Below are positions 37,160 to 46,654 of a DNA stretch of 64,000 nucleotides, in pieces. The notes below the pieces were generated by a model. It was given only the letters and a program-made list of their open reading frames with translations. It searched no databases and was not told the origin of the DNA. The stretch is from positions 434,001-498,000 of the forward strand of contig NZ_JACYXK010000028.1 in the NCBI RefSeq assembly GCF_014842975.1, read 5' to 3'. Every line of letters begins with the position of its first letter. The first letter of the stretch is position 1. Position numbers and translations under genes: made by a program. This DNA is from Rhodanobacter sp. DHB23 (GTDB lineage: Bacteria; Pseudomonadota; Gammaproteobacteria; Xanthomonadales; Rhodanobacteraceae).

Positions 37160-39535
37160 TCAAAGATCCCGGCTGCCGCTCAGCAGCACGCTGCGTCCGC
37201 GATGCAGCGGCACGAAGGTTTCGTCGAATTCGACGTCGTGCAGGTCGCGGTCGAACAGGTTGCGCACGCCCAGGGTGACGCTCCAGCGCGCGCCCTGCCA
37301 TGACACGTTCGCGTCCGCCTGCACCTGGCCCGGTATGGCGAAGTACGCCGAACCGTCCGACAGCACGCTGCGGCTGGCACTGCGCGCCAGCAGGCCCCCG
37401 GCCACGCCCCAGCCGCGCAGCGGGCCGCCCTGCAGGCGATAGCTGGCCCACAGGTTGAAATGCTGCCGCGGCATGCCGAGGGGCGGCGTGCCGTCGTGAT
37501 TGTTCACCAGGGCGTTGCTGTAGGCCGTGCTCAGGTTCAGCCCGGGCGCCAGCCTGCCGTTGAATTCCACCTCGACGCCGCGGTTGGTCTGCCCGGGGCC
37601 GGGGATGCCGTAATACGGCGGACGCGGCGAACTGATGTCGTTGCTGTGGTCGAGCATGGTGCGGTAGGCCGCCACGGTGAGCATGGCGCGCTGGTCGAAC
37701 AGCATCAGCTTGGTGCCCGTCTCCAGCTGGCGCGAACGCGATGGCAGCAGCGGCTGGCCGTCCTTGCCCAGCACTTCGTTGGCCTGGAAGCCGCTGTCGG
37801 CGCTGGCGTACAGCGACAGCAGCGGCGTGAGCTTGTACAGCACGCCGGCGTTGGGCACCCACTGCGACTTGTGCGCCGTCACCGGATTGCCGGCGGCATC
37901 CAGCGTGGTGAGTTCGTAGGTCGTGCGCCGCAAGGCCAGCAACACGTTCCAGCGCCCGCCCAAGGCCATCTGGTCCTGCAGGAACAGCGCGTGGTCGGTC
38001 GTCCACGGGCTGGAAGCCGCATGCAGGTCGACGACGTTGCCCGTCGCGATCACGGAGGACACCGACGGCAGCGGCGGACTGCTGTAGAGGTTGTAGCTGG
38101 ACAGCGACGGGAAGCCGAACATGTCGTCCACGCTGCCGGACAAGGCGCGCGAGTAGTCGAAGCCGGCGACCAGCACGTGGCTGACCAGCCCGCCGTCGAA
38201 CCGGCCCACCACGTCGTTCTGCAGGGTGTAGAACGCATCGTCGTATCGATACCGTTCGGCGGCCAGCAGGCCGACGTCGCCGTTCGGCGAGAAATCGGCC
38301 AGGTCCCATTCCTGCACGCTGGAATCCTGGCGCACGTACTGGCCGCGGCTGCGGAACGTCCAGACATCGTCGAAGCGGTGTTCGAACGCATACGACAGGC
38401 GGGTGGTGCGGAACAGCGAATGGTCGCCGGGATTGCCGGTCATCAGGCCCGGCGACGTCTCGCTGGACAGGCTGTCGCCCAGCATCACCGCGTAATCGGG
38501 AATCGGCTCGTGCCGCACGATGCGCTCCACCGACACCACCAGCTTGTTGGCCCCGCGCTGCCAGCCGATGGAGGGCGCCAGGTAGACGTTGCGCTGGCCG
38601 CGCCGGCCCTGTCGGGTCTGGTCCGCGTATTCGGCGGAGGCCACCAGGCGATACGTCCACTCGCCCCCCTTGCCCAGCGGCCCGCCCAGGTCGACGCCCA
38701 GCTGGCTGCCGCCGTACTGGCCCATGGAAAAATAGAGCCTGTGCACGGGGGTGGCCGTCGGCTGCTTCATCACGAGGTTGATGAGGCCGCCGAAATTGTT
38801 GCTGACCGAGGCGTCGCCGATGATCGCCTGCGGCCCCTTCAGCACCTCCACGTGGTCGATGCCGATCAGCGGCGGGAAATCGCCGTAGGACACGATGCTG
38901 TTGGGCAGCCCGTCGACCATGCCGTTGCCCACCTCGAAGCCGCGCACCAGGAACACCGGCAACGCGTCCGCGCCATCCAGGAACAGCACGCCGGCCACGT
39001 TGCGCACGGCATCGGCCACGCTGCTCGCCTGCTGCGAGTCAAGCAGCGCATGCGGCACCTCGCTCACCGAGGCCGGCAATTCGAGCAGGTCGGTATCGAC
39101 GCGCGTGGCGCCGCCGCCGACGTCCACCAGGTAATCGCCCTGGTCGACCTCGCCGGTGGCGACCACCGGCGCCAGTTGCCGCACGGCGGGCCGCGCGGCG
39201 GGTGCCATGGCGGCCTTCGACGCGGCAGGCAACGGCTTCACCACCACCGTCGCGGCATCGACGAAGCTGTAGGTCAGCCCCGTGCCCTGCAACAACTGCC
39301 CAAGCGCGGCCGCCGCCGTGCAGTCGGCGTCGACGCCATGCGAACGCACCGGGTCGACCCGGCCGCCCGCCGTGAGCACCTGCATGTCCGCCTGCCGGCC
39401 GAATGCGATCAGCGCGGTGGAAAGCGACTGCGGCGGTATCGCGAAATGCAGGGTGGCCGCCGCATCGGCGGCACGGCACGGCGCGACCGCAGCCGCGATG
39501 GCAGCCACCATTGGCAGCAGGCCCAACCGCCTCAT
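37160..39535 (-). CDS. FecA-type TonB-dependent receptor with STN signalling domain
   Basis: This 791-residue outer-membrane receptor is predicted to import a siderophore or similar ligand and signal its presence. After a signal peptide (about 1-23) comes the STN domain (LHFAIPPQSLSTALIAFGRQADMQV to TVVVKP, about 28-100), which contacts FecR. The plug follows (about 125-240), with PASVSEVPHALLDSQQASSVADAVRN and FLVRGFEVGNGMVDGLPNS, then a 22-strand-size barrel. The C-terminus is SGSRDL, ending in Leu rather than the usual Phe/Trp. It lies downstream of the sigma and FecR genes in the same direction. The ligand is unknown. Confidence 0.9.
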   Translation of the reverse strand: MRRLGLLPMVAAIAAAVAPCRAADAAATLHFAIPPQSLSTALIAFGRQADMQVLTAGGRVDPVRSHGVDADCTAAAALGQLLQGTGLTYSFVDAATVVVKPLPAASKAAMAPAARPAVRQLAPVVATGEVDQGDYLVDVGGGATRVDTDLLELPASVSEVPHALLDSQQASSVADAVRNVAGVLFLDGADALPVFLVRGFEVGNGMVDGLPNSIVSYGDFPPLIGIDHVEVLKGPQAIIGDASVSNNFGGLINLVMKQPTATPVHRLYFSMGQYGGSQLGVDLGGPLGKGGEWTYRLVASAEYADQTRQGRRGQRNVYLAPSIGWQRGANKLVVSVERIVRHEPIPDYAVMLGDSLSSETSPGLMTGNPGDHSLFRTTRLSYAFEHRFDDVWTFRSRGQYVRQDSSVQEWDLADFSPNGDVGLLAAERYRYDDAFYTLQNDVVGRFDGGLVSHVLVAGFDYSRALSGSVDDMFGFPSLSSYNLYSSPPLPSVSSVIATGNVVDLHAASSPWTTDHALFLQDQMALGGRWNVLLALRRTTYELTTLDAAGNPVTAHKSQWVPNAGVLYKLTPLLSLYASADSGFQANEVLGKDGQPLLPSRSRQLETGTKLMLFDQRAMLTVAAYRTMLDHSNDISSPRPPYYGIPGPGQTNRGVEVEFNGRLAPGLNLSTAYSNALVNNHDGTPPLGMPRQHFNLWASYRLQGGPLRGWGVAGGLLARSASRSVLSDGSAYFAIPGQVQADANVSWQGARWSVTLGVRNLFDRDLHDVEFDETFVPLHRGRSVLLSGSRDL

Positions 39536-39671
39536 GGCATCCACTTGCCCCCGGTAAAAGCGGCAAGTTTGGCATGCGGATGGGGGGAAGTGTGGGGCAG
39601 CCCGCAACGCGCGGCCACGGCGACGGCGCGCCGCGCCCCGCCCGCCGGGAATCACACGCCGCCGCCCCTGC

Positions 39672-40427
39672 TCAGGGCTGGCCCGCGGCAGGCTCCTGGC
39701 CGCGGTTTCCGGCCTTCGCCGGCACGGCTTTCTGCAACGAGCCTACGGTGACCGTGCCCGACCACGCCGCATCCCTGGTGGCGAAATAGTGCCTGGGGTT
39801 CCAGAACCAGTCCGCGTACAGCTTGTCGCAATCCCTTGCATCGCCGCCCGCGCACTGGCCGCCGCCGGTCGATGTATACACGGCCACGTCCTGGTGGGGC
39901 CGCAGACCGCCGGCGGACATGTCGGCAAGGCTGTCGCGCATCGCCTGCTCCAGGCGCAACTTCGCCACGGGATCGCCGTATTGCGCGTACAGCGCCTGCT
40001 CCTGCTGCGTGGCCTGCCTGCGCTGGTCCGCATCCAGTTGCCCCCATATGGCATCGCGCGTCGCCATGAATTGCGGATAGTTCCGTTCCGCGGCCAGCGC
40101 GACCCATGCATAAGCCATGACCGGGCTCCTGGGCACGCCCTGTCCCTCCAGGTACATCAGGCCGATGCTCAGCTGCGAGGGCTTGTCGGCATAGCGGGCG
40201 GCAAGCCGGAAGTAATGCATCGCGCCGCGGTAGTCCCCCACCACGAAGCGATGCATGCCGTCGAATTCGTAATAGAGATCCGGATGTCCCGTCGTGTAGG
40301 TCTTGTCCAGGACGGACAACGCCTGCCGCGGGGACTCCGGTGCCTTGCCGGCGCCGTCCTGTGCCAGCACGCACGCGGCGAAGGAAAGGGGAAGCAATGC
40401 CGCCATCAAGACGAATCGCGGTGCCAT
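39672..40427 (-). CDS. Sel1-like repeat secreted protein
   Basis: This 251-residue protein has a Sec signal peptide (MAPRFVLMAALLPLSFAACVLAQ) and at least one clear Sel1 repeat, about residues 60-105 (GDYRGAMHYFRLAARYADKPS, then IGLMYLEGQGVPRSPVMAYAWVALAAE). Three cysteines sit in the C-terminal half (GGGQCAGGDARDCDKLYADWFW). Sel1 proteins are periplasmic scaffolds or adaptors; no partner is known here. It lies between fecR (215 bp upstream) and the TonB-dependent receptor (136 bp downstream), same strand, so a role in the signalling unit is suggested by position only. Confidence 0.72.
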   Translation of the reverse strand: MAPRFVLMAALLPLSFAACVLAQDGAGKAPESPRQALSVLDKTYTTGHPDLYYEFDGMHRFVVGDYRGAMHYFRLAARYADKPSQLSIGLMYLEGQGVPRSPVMAYAWVALAAERNYPQFMATRDAIWGQLDADQRRQATQQEQALYAQYGDPVAKLRLEQAMRDSLADMSAGGLRPHQDVAVYTSTGGGQCAGGDARDCDKLYADWFWNPRHYFATRDAAWSGTVTVGSLQKAVPAKAGNRGQEPAAGQP

Positions 40428-40642
40428 GGTGGCCTCCGGCTCATTCAACGTCCTGCGGAACGCCACGCGGCCATCCGGATGCCGCGTGAACCAACACCCA
40501 TGTTGCCCCGCCAAGGTACATCCGTTGCGCATGGCGCGCACGTGCCATCCGGTGTTTTTCCGCAGGGAGCCGAGCTGCCTGGACGGCGTCGCGGTACGCC
40601 TGGCCTGCACCGGCCTTCGCTGGCCGCCCCCTGTGCCTGCCA

Positions 40643-41647
40643 TCAATGCCGCTGCGTGGCAGCCGTGTTCGCGGACAGCGTCACCGCATGCTCGCCCATC
40701 GCCACCTGCAGCGGGAACACCTGCGGCAAGGCGCGCAGCCAGCCGTCGATATCGTCGGCATGGACCGTGCCGGTGAAGCTGAGCCCGGCCAGGTCGGCAC
40801 CCTCCAGCCGCACGGGCCTGTCGCTGTAGCGGTTGACGCTGGCGAGCACCACGGCCAGCGGCTCGTCGACGAATTCCAGGCGGTTACCGCGCCAGCCGGC
40901 GGCCTGTTCCGGCGTGGTCGTGCCCAGGCTCAGGGCATGCGTGGCCGCATTCCAGACCACGCGCTGCTCGGCGCCGGCATCCAGCGTGTTCGCTGCATCG
41001 CCTGCGGCGGCCACCCGCACCTGCCCTTCGGTCACCGCCACCGCCACTTCGCCACCGCTGCGGCGCACGTCGAAGGCGGTGCCGATGTCATGTACCGTGA
41101 TGCCGCCGGCGACGACCTCGAAGGGATGCCGCGCATCGTGCTTCACCTGGAAGTACGCCTCGCCTGCTTCCAGCGTCGCCAGGCGCTGGCCCGCCGTGAA
41201 ACGCACGCTCAGGCGGCTGGCGCCACCCAGTGCCACCCTGCTGCCATCCGCGAGCACGATGTCGCGATTCTGCCCGGTGCTGCTCGCATACGTCGCCTGC
41301 ACCACGGCATTGCCGGCGACGCGTCCCCACCACAGCAGGCAACCGCCGGCGACGAGCAGCGCCGCCACGCTGGCCGCCGCGGCCATCGGCAGCCAGCGCC
41401 GGTGCGGCGCGGCGACGGGCGCGAATTCGCCCAGCAGCTGGCGGCGCGCGGTGGCATCCAGTCGGCCCAGCCGTGCGCCGAAGGCGCTGACGTACTCGAA
41501 GGCGGCCAGGTGGCGCTCGTCCCGTGCCGTCCAGTCCAGCCATTGCTCCACGCTCGCCTCGGCGCCGCGCGGGTCGCGCAGGCGCGTCCACCAGTCGGCG
41601 GCGGCCAGCAGCATGGGTTCATCGAAGGGTTGCTGGGTGTTGGCCAT
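40643..41647 (-). CDS. fecR: FecR-type anti-sigma/regulator
   Basis: This 334-residue inner-membrane protein holds its sigma factor and receives the signal from the receptor's STN domain. The cytosolic N-terminal DUF4880 part (about 1-55) has the usual Trp pairs (ADWWTRLRDP, QWLDWTARDERHLAAFEYV). One membrane segment lies at about 90-113 (RRWLPMAAAASVAALLVAGG). The periplasmic FecR domain follows (RDIVLADGSRVALGGASRLSV, GEAYFQVKHDARHPFEVVAG, GTAFDVRRSGGEVAVAVTEG), and an STN-like C-terminal region ends it. The ATG overlaps the sigma gene's TGA by one base, so the pair is translationally coupled. Confidence 0.92.
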   Translation of the reverse strand: MANTQQPFDEPMLLAAADWWTRLRDPRGAEASVEQWLDWTARDERHLAAFEYVSAFGARLGRLDATARRQLLGEFAPVAAPHRRWLPMAAAASVAALLVAGGCLLWWGRVAGNAVVQATYASSTGQNRDIVLADGSRVALGGASRLSVRFTAGQRLATLEAGEAYFQVKHDARHPFEVVAGGITVHDIGTAFDVRRSGGEVAVAVTEGQVRVAAAGDAANTLDAGAEQRVVWNAATHALSLGTTTPEQAAGWRGNRLEFVDEPLAVVLASVNRYSDRPVRLEGADLAGLSFTGTVHADDIDGWLRALPQVFPLQVAMGEHAVTLSANTAATQRH

Positions 41648-42210
41648 CACGGCATCTCCCGTTCTTCCACCACGCGCGCGCGGCAATGTGCCAGCGCGCG
41701 GGTGACGTGGTAGCGCACCATGCGTGCGCTGAGGTTCATGGTTTGCGCGATCGCGTCGAAGTCGCGCCCTTCGAGCACGTGCAGCACGAACGCCTGGCTG
41801 GTCTTGGCCGGCAGTTCGCGCAACGCCACCTGCAGTTCGCGCCATTGTTCGGACGCCATCGCATGGCGCTCCGGTACCGGCGCGAGATGCAGTTCCGGCA
41901 TGGGCTCCGGCACTTCCTCGATGGGCGGCACGTCGCGCAGCTTGCGCATGCGCAGGCGGTCTACCGCGAGGTTGGCCGCGATGCGGAACAGGAAGGCACG
42001 CGGCGAATCGGCCTGCTGCTGCCCCAGGCGCTCCAGCGCGAGCATGCGCAGGAAGGACTCCTGCGCCAGCTCCTGCGCGTCGGCCAGCGAGCCCAGCCTG
42101 CATTGCAGGAACGCGACCAGCGCACGGTTGTGCTCGCGGAACAGGGCCGCGACGCCGGTTTCATGGCCAGGCGCTGCCAGGGTGTCGATGCTGTCTTGCG
42201 GCTGGTTCAT
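41647..42210 (-). CDS. FecI-type ECF sigma factor
   Basis: This 187-residue ECF sigma factor directs RNA polymerase to its target, probably the receptor gene or this operon. Region 2 is at about 20-85 (LFREHNRALVAFLQCRLGSLADAQELAQESFLRML, with the DAQE.aQe box typical of iron-type ECFs); region 4 is at about 125-180 (LRELPAKTSQAFVLHVLEGRDFDAIAQTMNLSARMVRYHVTRAL). It starts ATG within the TGA of the upstream VirK-like gene (4-bp overlap) and ends one base into fecR. The coupling of three genes fixes equimolar expression. Confidence 0.92.
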   Translation of the reverse strand: MNQPQDSIDTLAAPGHETGVAALFREHNRALVAFLQCRLGSLADAQELAQESFLRMLALERLGQQQADSPRAFLFRIAANLAVDRLRMRKLRDVPPIEEVPEPMPELHLAPVPERHAMASEQWRELQVALRELPAKTSQAFVLHVLEGRDFDAIAQTMNLSARMVRYHVTRALAHCRARVVEEREMP

Positions 42211-43253
42211 GACGCTTTTGCGTACGCCCCCTGCAACCGGTGGTCGAAGCCTGGCATGTCGACGGGATGCCCATGCCCGCACCGATGCCCTGGCAGCGCG
42301 CCCAGCGCATCGATCAGCAGGCGCTCGGCTTCCATGCGCAGGGCTTCGCGCTTGCGGAACGCGGAACGATGCCGGCTGGGCACGTCCGCCTCGGTCCTGG
42401 GCTGCGCTCGCAGCGGCAGCTCGTACCAGCCGTCGCCGTTGGTCCTGCCCTGCTGCTCGCTCCAGTAGGCATCGTAATCCGCCACGAAGCGGCGGCGCGG
42501 ATTGCGCAGGGGATGGCCCAGGTTGCCGACTGCCAGCAACCGCGGCATCCCCCAATGCCGCGCCAGCGCACGGACCAGCGCCAGCATCAGGCAGCGCGGG
42601 CGCAAGCCATGCAGGTTGCGCGTCAGTTCGCGCACGGTTTCCCGCGCGGCGGCGCCGACCGGCCCCTGGATGCAGCCAATGGCCAGGGTGCCCTCGCCGA
42701 TGGCCGTGACCACGATGCTGTACAGCGGATTGCCGAGTTCGTCGCCGAGCTGGATGCACAGCTCGCCCTCGCAACCGAGGAAGATCGGCGGCCGCAGGCT
42801 CAGGATCAGCCGACCGCCGTCCTTCAGGGTCAGCAGGCCCAGCGGCGCGGCACCTTCCACGTACACCGCGCGGAACAACGGCGCCGGCATCGCCGCGAGC
42901 ACATGGCGGTAATGCCAGTGGATCGCCCGGAGGCGCTGGCCGCGGTGCCAGCCGCGGTGGAGGTAGCGATGCAGGTGGCGTTCCAGCATGCGCGGATCGC
43001 GGCGGCGGAATGCCTGCAACGCCGGCTCCCGCTCGACGAAGGCCAGGAAACCCGCCTGCTGGCGGAACATGGCCAGGCAGCGGGCGACGTACTTGGCCGC
43101 CATGAACATGCGCTTGTCCGCGTCGCCATGCCAGTCGTGGCGGCCACGCAGCGAGCGCAGCAGGTATCCCATGGCCCGGGGCACCGGCATTCCATTGCCG
43201 CGCCATGCCGCCGGCCGTCCGGGCCGCGGGATGGTGCGCAGGATGTGCTGCAT
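42207..43253 (-). CDS. VirK/YbjX-like DUF535 protein
   Basis: This protein of about 348 residues resembles the VirK/YbjX (DUF535) family: RAIHWHYRHVLAAMPAPLFRAVY, GLLTLKDGGRLILSLRPPIFL, CEGELCIQLGD and GNPLYSIVVTAIGEGTLAIG are typical blocks, and the end carries RRRFVADYDAYWSEQQG. Family members affect envelope integrity and virulence in enterics; the mechanism is unknown. ATG at 43253 is chosen because further upstream the frame runs through the gyrA terminator; there is no strong Shine-Dalgarno, so the start is uncertain. Its stop overlaps the ECF sigma start by 4 bp, which is an unusual partnership. Confidence 0.75.
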   Translation of the reverse strand: MQHILRTIPRPGRPAAWRGNGMPVPRAMGYLLRSLRGRHDWHGDADKRMFMAAKYVARCLAMFRQQAGFLAFVEREPALQAFRRRDPRMLERHLHRYLHRGWHRGQRLRAIHWHYRHVLAAMPAPLFRAVYVEGAAPLGLLTLKDGGRLILSLRPPIFLGCEGELCIQLGDELGNPLYSIVVTAIGEGTLAIGCIQGPVGAAARETVRELTRNLHGLRPRCLMLALVRALARHWGMPRLLAVGNLGHPLRNPRRRFVADYDAYWSEQQGRTNGDGWYELPLRAQPRTEADVPSRHRSAFRKREALRMEAERLLIDALGALPGHRCGHGHPVDMPGFDHRLQGAYAKAS

Positions 43254-43352
43254 TTCGTTCAAGGTCGTCGTCCCGCATCGAGCGTTCGCAAGCAAGACGT
43301 TTGTGGCCCGGGAAATTGAAACGACGACGCGGAGGGGCGGATGCCGGATGCG

Positions 43353-43379
43353 AAAAGCCCCGGACAGGACCGGGGCTTT
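43353..43379 (-). terminator. gyrA terminator
   Basis: A 10-bp GC-rich stem (43354-43363 with 43370-43379) has a 6-nt loop; on the minus strand it ends in TTTT. It lies 28 bp after the gyrA stop codon. Confidence 0.85.
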
Positions 43380-43406
43380 CCGTCGCATGGCTGCGCCAGG
43401 CGGGGA

Positions 43407-46082
43407 TCAGGCCTCGCCTGGGCCCGTTTCCGGCACCGCGTCCCCCTCGGACGCCGGCTCTTCGCCGTTGCCTTCCTCGGCATCCAGGCGCACCACGCTG
43501 ACCAGCGATTCCTCGGCCGGCAGGCGGATCAGGGTGACGCCCTGCGCGATGCGGCCGACCTTGGCGATTTCCGCGGCGCGCGTGCGCACCAGGGTGCCCT
43601 GGTCGGAGATCAGCATGATCTCGTGCGTCTCGTCGAGGGACACGACGCCGACCAGGTTGCCGTTGCGCTCGGAACACTGGATGCCGATGACGCCCTGGAT
43701 GCCGCGGCCCTTGCGCGGATACTTCGACAGCGGCGTGCGCTTGCCGTAGCCGCGCGCGGTTGCGGTAAGCACGTAGGTCTCCGACGGCGACGCGGATTCG
43801 CCGGCCAGATCCTCGGCCTCGTCCGCCTCGCCTGCCTCGTCGTCGCTGCCGGCCTGCTCGGCCGCATGCTCCACCACCAGCAGGGACACGACCTGCGCCC
43901 CCTCGGCAAGGCGGATGCCGCGCACGCCCGTGGCGGTGCGGCCCATCACGCGCACCTCGCCCTCGGCGAAACGCACGGCGCGGCCGTTGGAGGCGAACAG
44001 CATCACGTCGTTGTTGCCGTCGGTGAGTTCGACGTTGACCAGCGCGTCGCCCTCGTCGAGGTTGATCGCGATCTTGCCCTTCTGCAGCTGGAACGCGAAT
44101 TCGCTGAGCGGCGTCTTCTTCACCGTGCCCTGCCGGGTGGCGAAGAACACGTAACGGTCCTCGCCGTATTCGCGCACCGGCAGCACGGCCTGCACCTTCT
44201 CGCCCGCGGCCAGCGGCAGCAGGTTGATGATGGGCTTGCCGCGCGCGCCCGCGCCCGCCTCCGGGATCTGGTAGACCTTGAGCCAGTACACGCGGCCGGT
44301 GCTGGTGAAGGTGAGCAGGGTGTCGTGGGTGTTCACCACCCACAGGCGCTCGACGAAATCCTCGTCCTTCAGCGCGGAGGCGGAACGGCCCTTGCCGCCG
44401 CGGCGTTGCGCGCGGTAGGTGCTGGCCGGCTGGCGCTTGATGTAGCCGCTGTGCGACAGCGTGACCACCATGTCTTCCGGCGCGATCAGGTCGAGGACGT
44501 TGAGGTCCTCCTGCGAATGCTGGATCTCGGTGCGGCGCGCGTCGCCGAATTCGTTCTTGACCGTCTCCAGTTCCTCGCGGATCACCGCGAGCAGGCGCTC
44601 CGGGTTCTCCAGGATCTCGATCAGGCCGCGGATGGTTTCCAGGATCTCGCGGTATTCGTCGGACAGCTTCTCCTGCTCCAGCCCGGTCAGGCGGTGCAGG
44701 CGCATGGCGAGGATTTCCTGCGCCTGCACCTCGGAAAGCTGGTAGCCCTCGGCCTTGAGGCCGTCGCGCGGGTCCATGTCCTCCGGCCGCGAAGCCTCCG
44801 CACCGGAAGCGGCAAGCAGCGCGCCCACCATGCCGGGCTGCCACTTGCGCGCCAGCATGCGCTCGCGCGCCTCGGCCGGCGAGGCCGAGGTCCGGATCAG
44901 CTCGATCATCTCGTCGATGTTGGCCAGCGCGACGGTGAGGCCTTCCAGGATGTGCGCGCGGGCGCGCGCCTTGCGCAGCTCGAAGATGGTGCGGCGGGTC
45001 ACCACCTCGCGGCGGTGGCGGATGAAGGCCTCGAGGATGTCCTTGAGGTTGAGCAGGCGCGGCTGGCCGTCCAGCAGCGCCACCATGTTGATGCCGAAGG
45101 TGACCTGCAGCTGGGTCTGCTGGAACAGGTTGTTGAGCACCACGTCGGCCATCGCGTCCTTGCGGATTTCGATGACCACGCGCATGCCGTCCTTGTCGGA
45201 CTCGTCGCGCAGCTCGCTGATGCCCTCGATCTTCTTTTCCTTGACCAGCTCGGCGATCTTCTCGATCAGCCGCGCCTTGTTCACCTGGTACGGCAGCTCG
45301 TGGACGAGGATGGTCTCGCGGCCGTTGCTCTCGGTCTCGATCTCGGTCCTGGCGCGCACCAGGATGCGGCCGCGGCCGGTGCGGTACGCTTCGACGATGC
45401 CGGAGGAGCCGTTGATGATGCCGGCGGTGGGGAAATCCGGGCCGGGGACGTAGTGCATCAGGTCGTCGACCGAGAGCGCTGGCTCGTCGATCAGCGCGAT
45501 GGTCGCGGCGATGACCTCGTTGAGGTTGTGCGGCGGCACGTTGGTGGCCATGCCCACCGCGATGCCGGCCGAGCCGTTCACCAGCAGGTTCGGCACGCGG
45601 GTCGGCAGCACCAGCGGCTCGTGCTCGCTCTCGTCGTAGTTCGGGCCGAAGTCGACGGTTTCCTTGTCGATGTCGGCCAGCAGCTCGTGCGTGAGGCGCG
45701 CCATGCGCACCTCGGTGTAACGCATCGCCGCCGCGTTGTCGCCGTCGACCGAGCCGAAGTTGCCCTGGCCGTCGACCAGCATGTAGCGCAGCGAGAACGG
45801 CTGCGCCATGCGCACGATCGCGTCGTAGACCGAGGCATCGCCGTGCGGGTGGTATTTACCGATCACGTCGCCCACCACGCGGGCCGACTTCTTGTAGGGC
45901 TTGTTCCAGGCGTTGCCCAATTCGTTCATCGCGAACAGCACGCGGCGATGCACCGGCTTCAGGCCGTCGCGCACGTCCGGCAGCGCGCGGCCCACGATCA
46001 CGCTCATGGCGTAGTCGAGATAGCTCTGGCGCATCTCGTCTTCGATGTTGACGCGAATGACTTCTTTGGCGAGTTCTGCCAT
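43407..46082 (-). CDS. gyrA: DNA gyrase subunit A
   Basis: This 891-residue subunit cuts and rejoins DNA during ATP-driven negative supercoiling. The catalytic Tyr122 is in AAAMRYTE. The quinolone-determining region reads [13 protein letters not shown], so position 83 is Ala (Ser in E. coli) and position 87 is Asp; numbering is identical to E. coli through this region. The C-terminal beta-pinwheel has the GyrA-box-like [18 protein letters not shown] (about 570). Two acidic tracts (about 735-755 and the terminal 30 residues) replace the E. coli tail. It has its own promoter and terminator and follows mtnA and a GtrA gene. Confidence 0.97.
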   Translation of the reverse strand: MAELAKEVIRVNIEDEMRQSYLDYAMSVIVGRALPDVRDGLKPVHRRVLFAMNELGNAWNKPYKKSARVVGDVIGKYHPHGDASVYDAIVRMAQPFSLRYMLVDGQGNFGSVDGDNAAAMRYTEVRMARLTHELLADIDKETVDFGPNYDESEHEPLVLPTRVPNLLVNGSAGIAVGMATNVPPHNLNEVIAATIALIDEPALSVDDLMHYVPGPDFPTAGIINGSSGIVEAYRTGRGRILVRARTEIETESNGRETILVHELPYQVNKARLIEKIAELVKEKKIEGISELRDESDKDGMRVVIEIRKDAMADVVLNNLFQQTQLQVTFGINMVALLDGQPRLLNLKDILEAFIRHRREVVTRRTIFELRKARARAHILEGLTVALANIDEMIELIRTSASPAEARERMLARKWQPGMVGALLAASGAEASRPEDMDPRDGLKAEGYQLSEVQAQEILAMRLHRLTGLEQEKLSDEYREILETIRGLIEILENPERLLAVIREELETVKNEFGDARRTEIQHSQEDLNVLDLIAPEDMVVTLSHSGYIKRQPASTYRAQRRGGKGRSASALKDEDFVERLWVVNTHDTLLTFTSTGRVYWLKVYQIPEAGAGARGKPIINLLPLAAGEKVQAVLPVREYGEDRYVFFATRQGTVKKTPLSEFAFQLQKGKIAINLDEGDALVNVELTDGNNDVMLFASNGRAVRFAEGEVRVMGRTATGVRGIRLAEGAQVVSLLVVEHAAEQAGSDDEAGEADEAEDLAGESASPSETYVLTATARGYGKRTPLSKYPRKGRGIQGVIGIQCSERNGNLVGVVSLDETHEIMLISDQGTLVRTRAAEIAKVGRIAQGVTLIRLPAEESLVSVVRLDAEEGNGEEPASEGDAVPETGPGEA

Positions 46083-46188
46083 TGAGTGGCTTCCCTGGAG
46101 GACTGAAAGGAGCGCGAAACAAGTGCGGCACGAAGCGCGCCGGAGGCGCTGTCACGTGCTGCGACTAAGCCTCTCGCGCAATCTCGGG

Positions 46189-46217
46189 ATCATAGCACAG
46201 ACGCGCATTTCGACCAA
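46189..46217 (-). promoter_or_regulatory. sigma70-like promoter for gyrA
   Basis: On the minus strand TTGGTC (46217-46212) and TATGAT (46194-46189) are separated by 17 bp. The leader to the gyrA ATG would be about 100 nt. Confidence 0.65.
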
Positions 46218-46243
46218 GCAAAACGCGCTTTGAATTCAAACAC

Positions 46244-46654
46244 TTACGCCTGCGTCCTGGGCTTCTTGTAAAGCATCGCGCGGGCACTGGCGTAATTGAC
46301 CACCGCAGCCACGGCGGAGCCCACCGCAACGGCCAGCACGGGCCAGCGGTGCCAGGACGGGAACAGCAGCAGGCTGCCGGCGTAGGCGGCGTAATTGACT
46401 GCGGCGCCGAAGCCCATCAGGGCCATCCAGTGCAGCCATTCGCCCAGCAGCGAACGGCCGCTGGAACGCGCCGCAAACGTGCGGCTGCGGTTCCACCACC
46501 AGGTCGCCGTGGCGGCAACGAGGAAAGCGAAGACCTGTGCGACGTACGGATTGGCGCCGAGCATCGACACCAGCATCTGCAGGATGGCGGCATCGACCAC
46601 GAAGCCGATGGCGCCGCCGACCGCGAACAAGATGATTTCGCGGCTCGGCTTCAT
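46244..46654 (-). CDS. GtrA family membrane protein
   Basis: This 136-residue protein has four membrane segments (about 9-30, 38-58, 75-95 and 102-122). [19 protein letters not shown] and [17 protein letters not shown] are the GtrA signature; members flip or support undecaprenyl-linked sugars for surface glycan modification. Its ATG overlaps the TGA of mtnA by 4 bp, so it is coupled to a methionine-salvage gene with no obvious link. A GtrB-like glycosyltransferase lies at 50165-51169, 3.5 kb away on the same strand, and could be its partner. Confidence 0.88.
   Translation of the reverse strand: MKPSREIILFAVGGAIGFVVDAAILQMLVSMLGANPYVAQVFAFLVAATATWWWNRSRTFAARSSGRSLLGEWLHWMALMGFGAAVNYAAYAGSLLLFPSWHRWPVLAVAVGSAVAAVVNYASARAMLYKKPRTQA

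Noticed and set aside
41647-44844. Apparent ECF sigma fused to a long upstream extension
   Set aside because: The extension is antisense-like sequence over VirK and gyrA in another frame. The sigma start at 42210 is clear.
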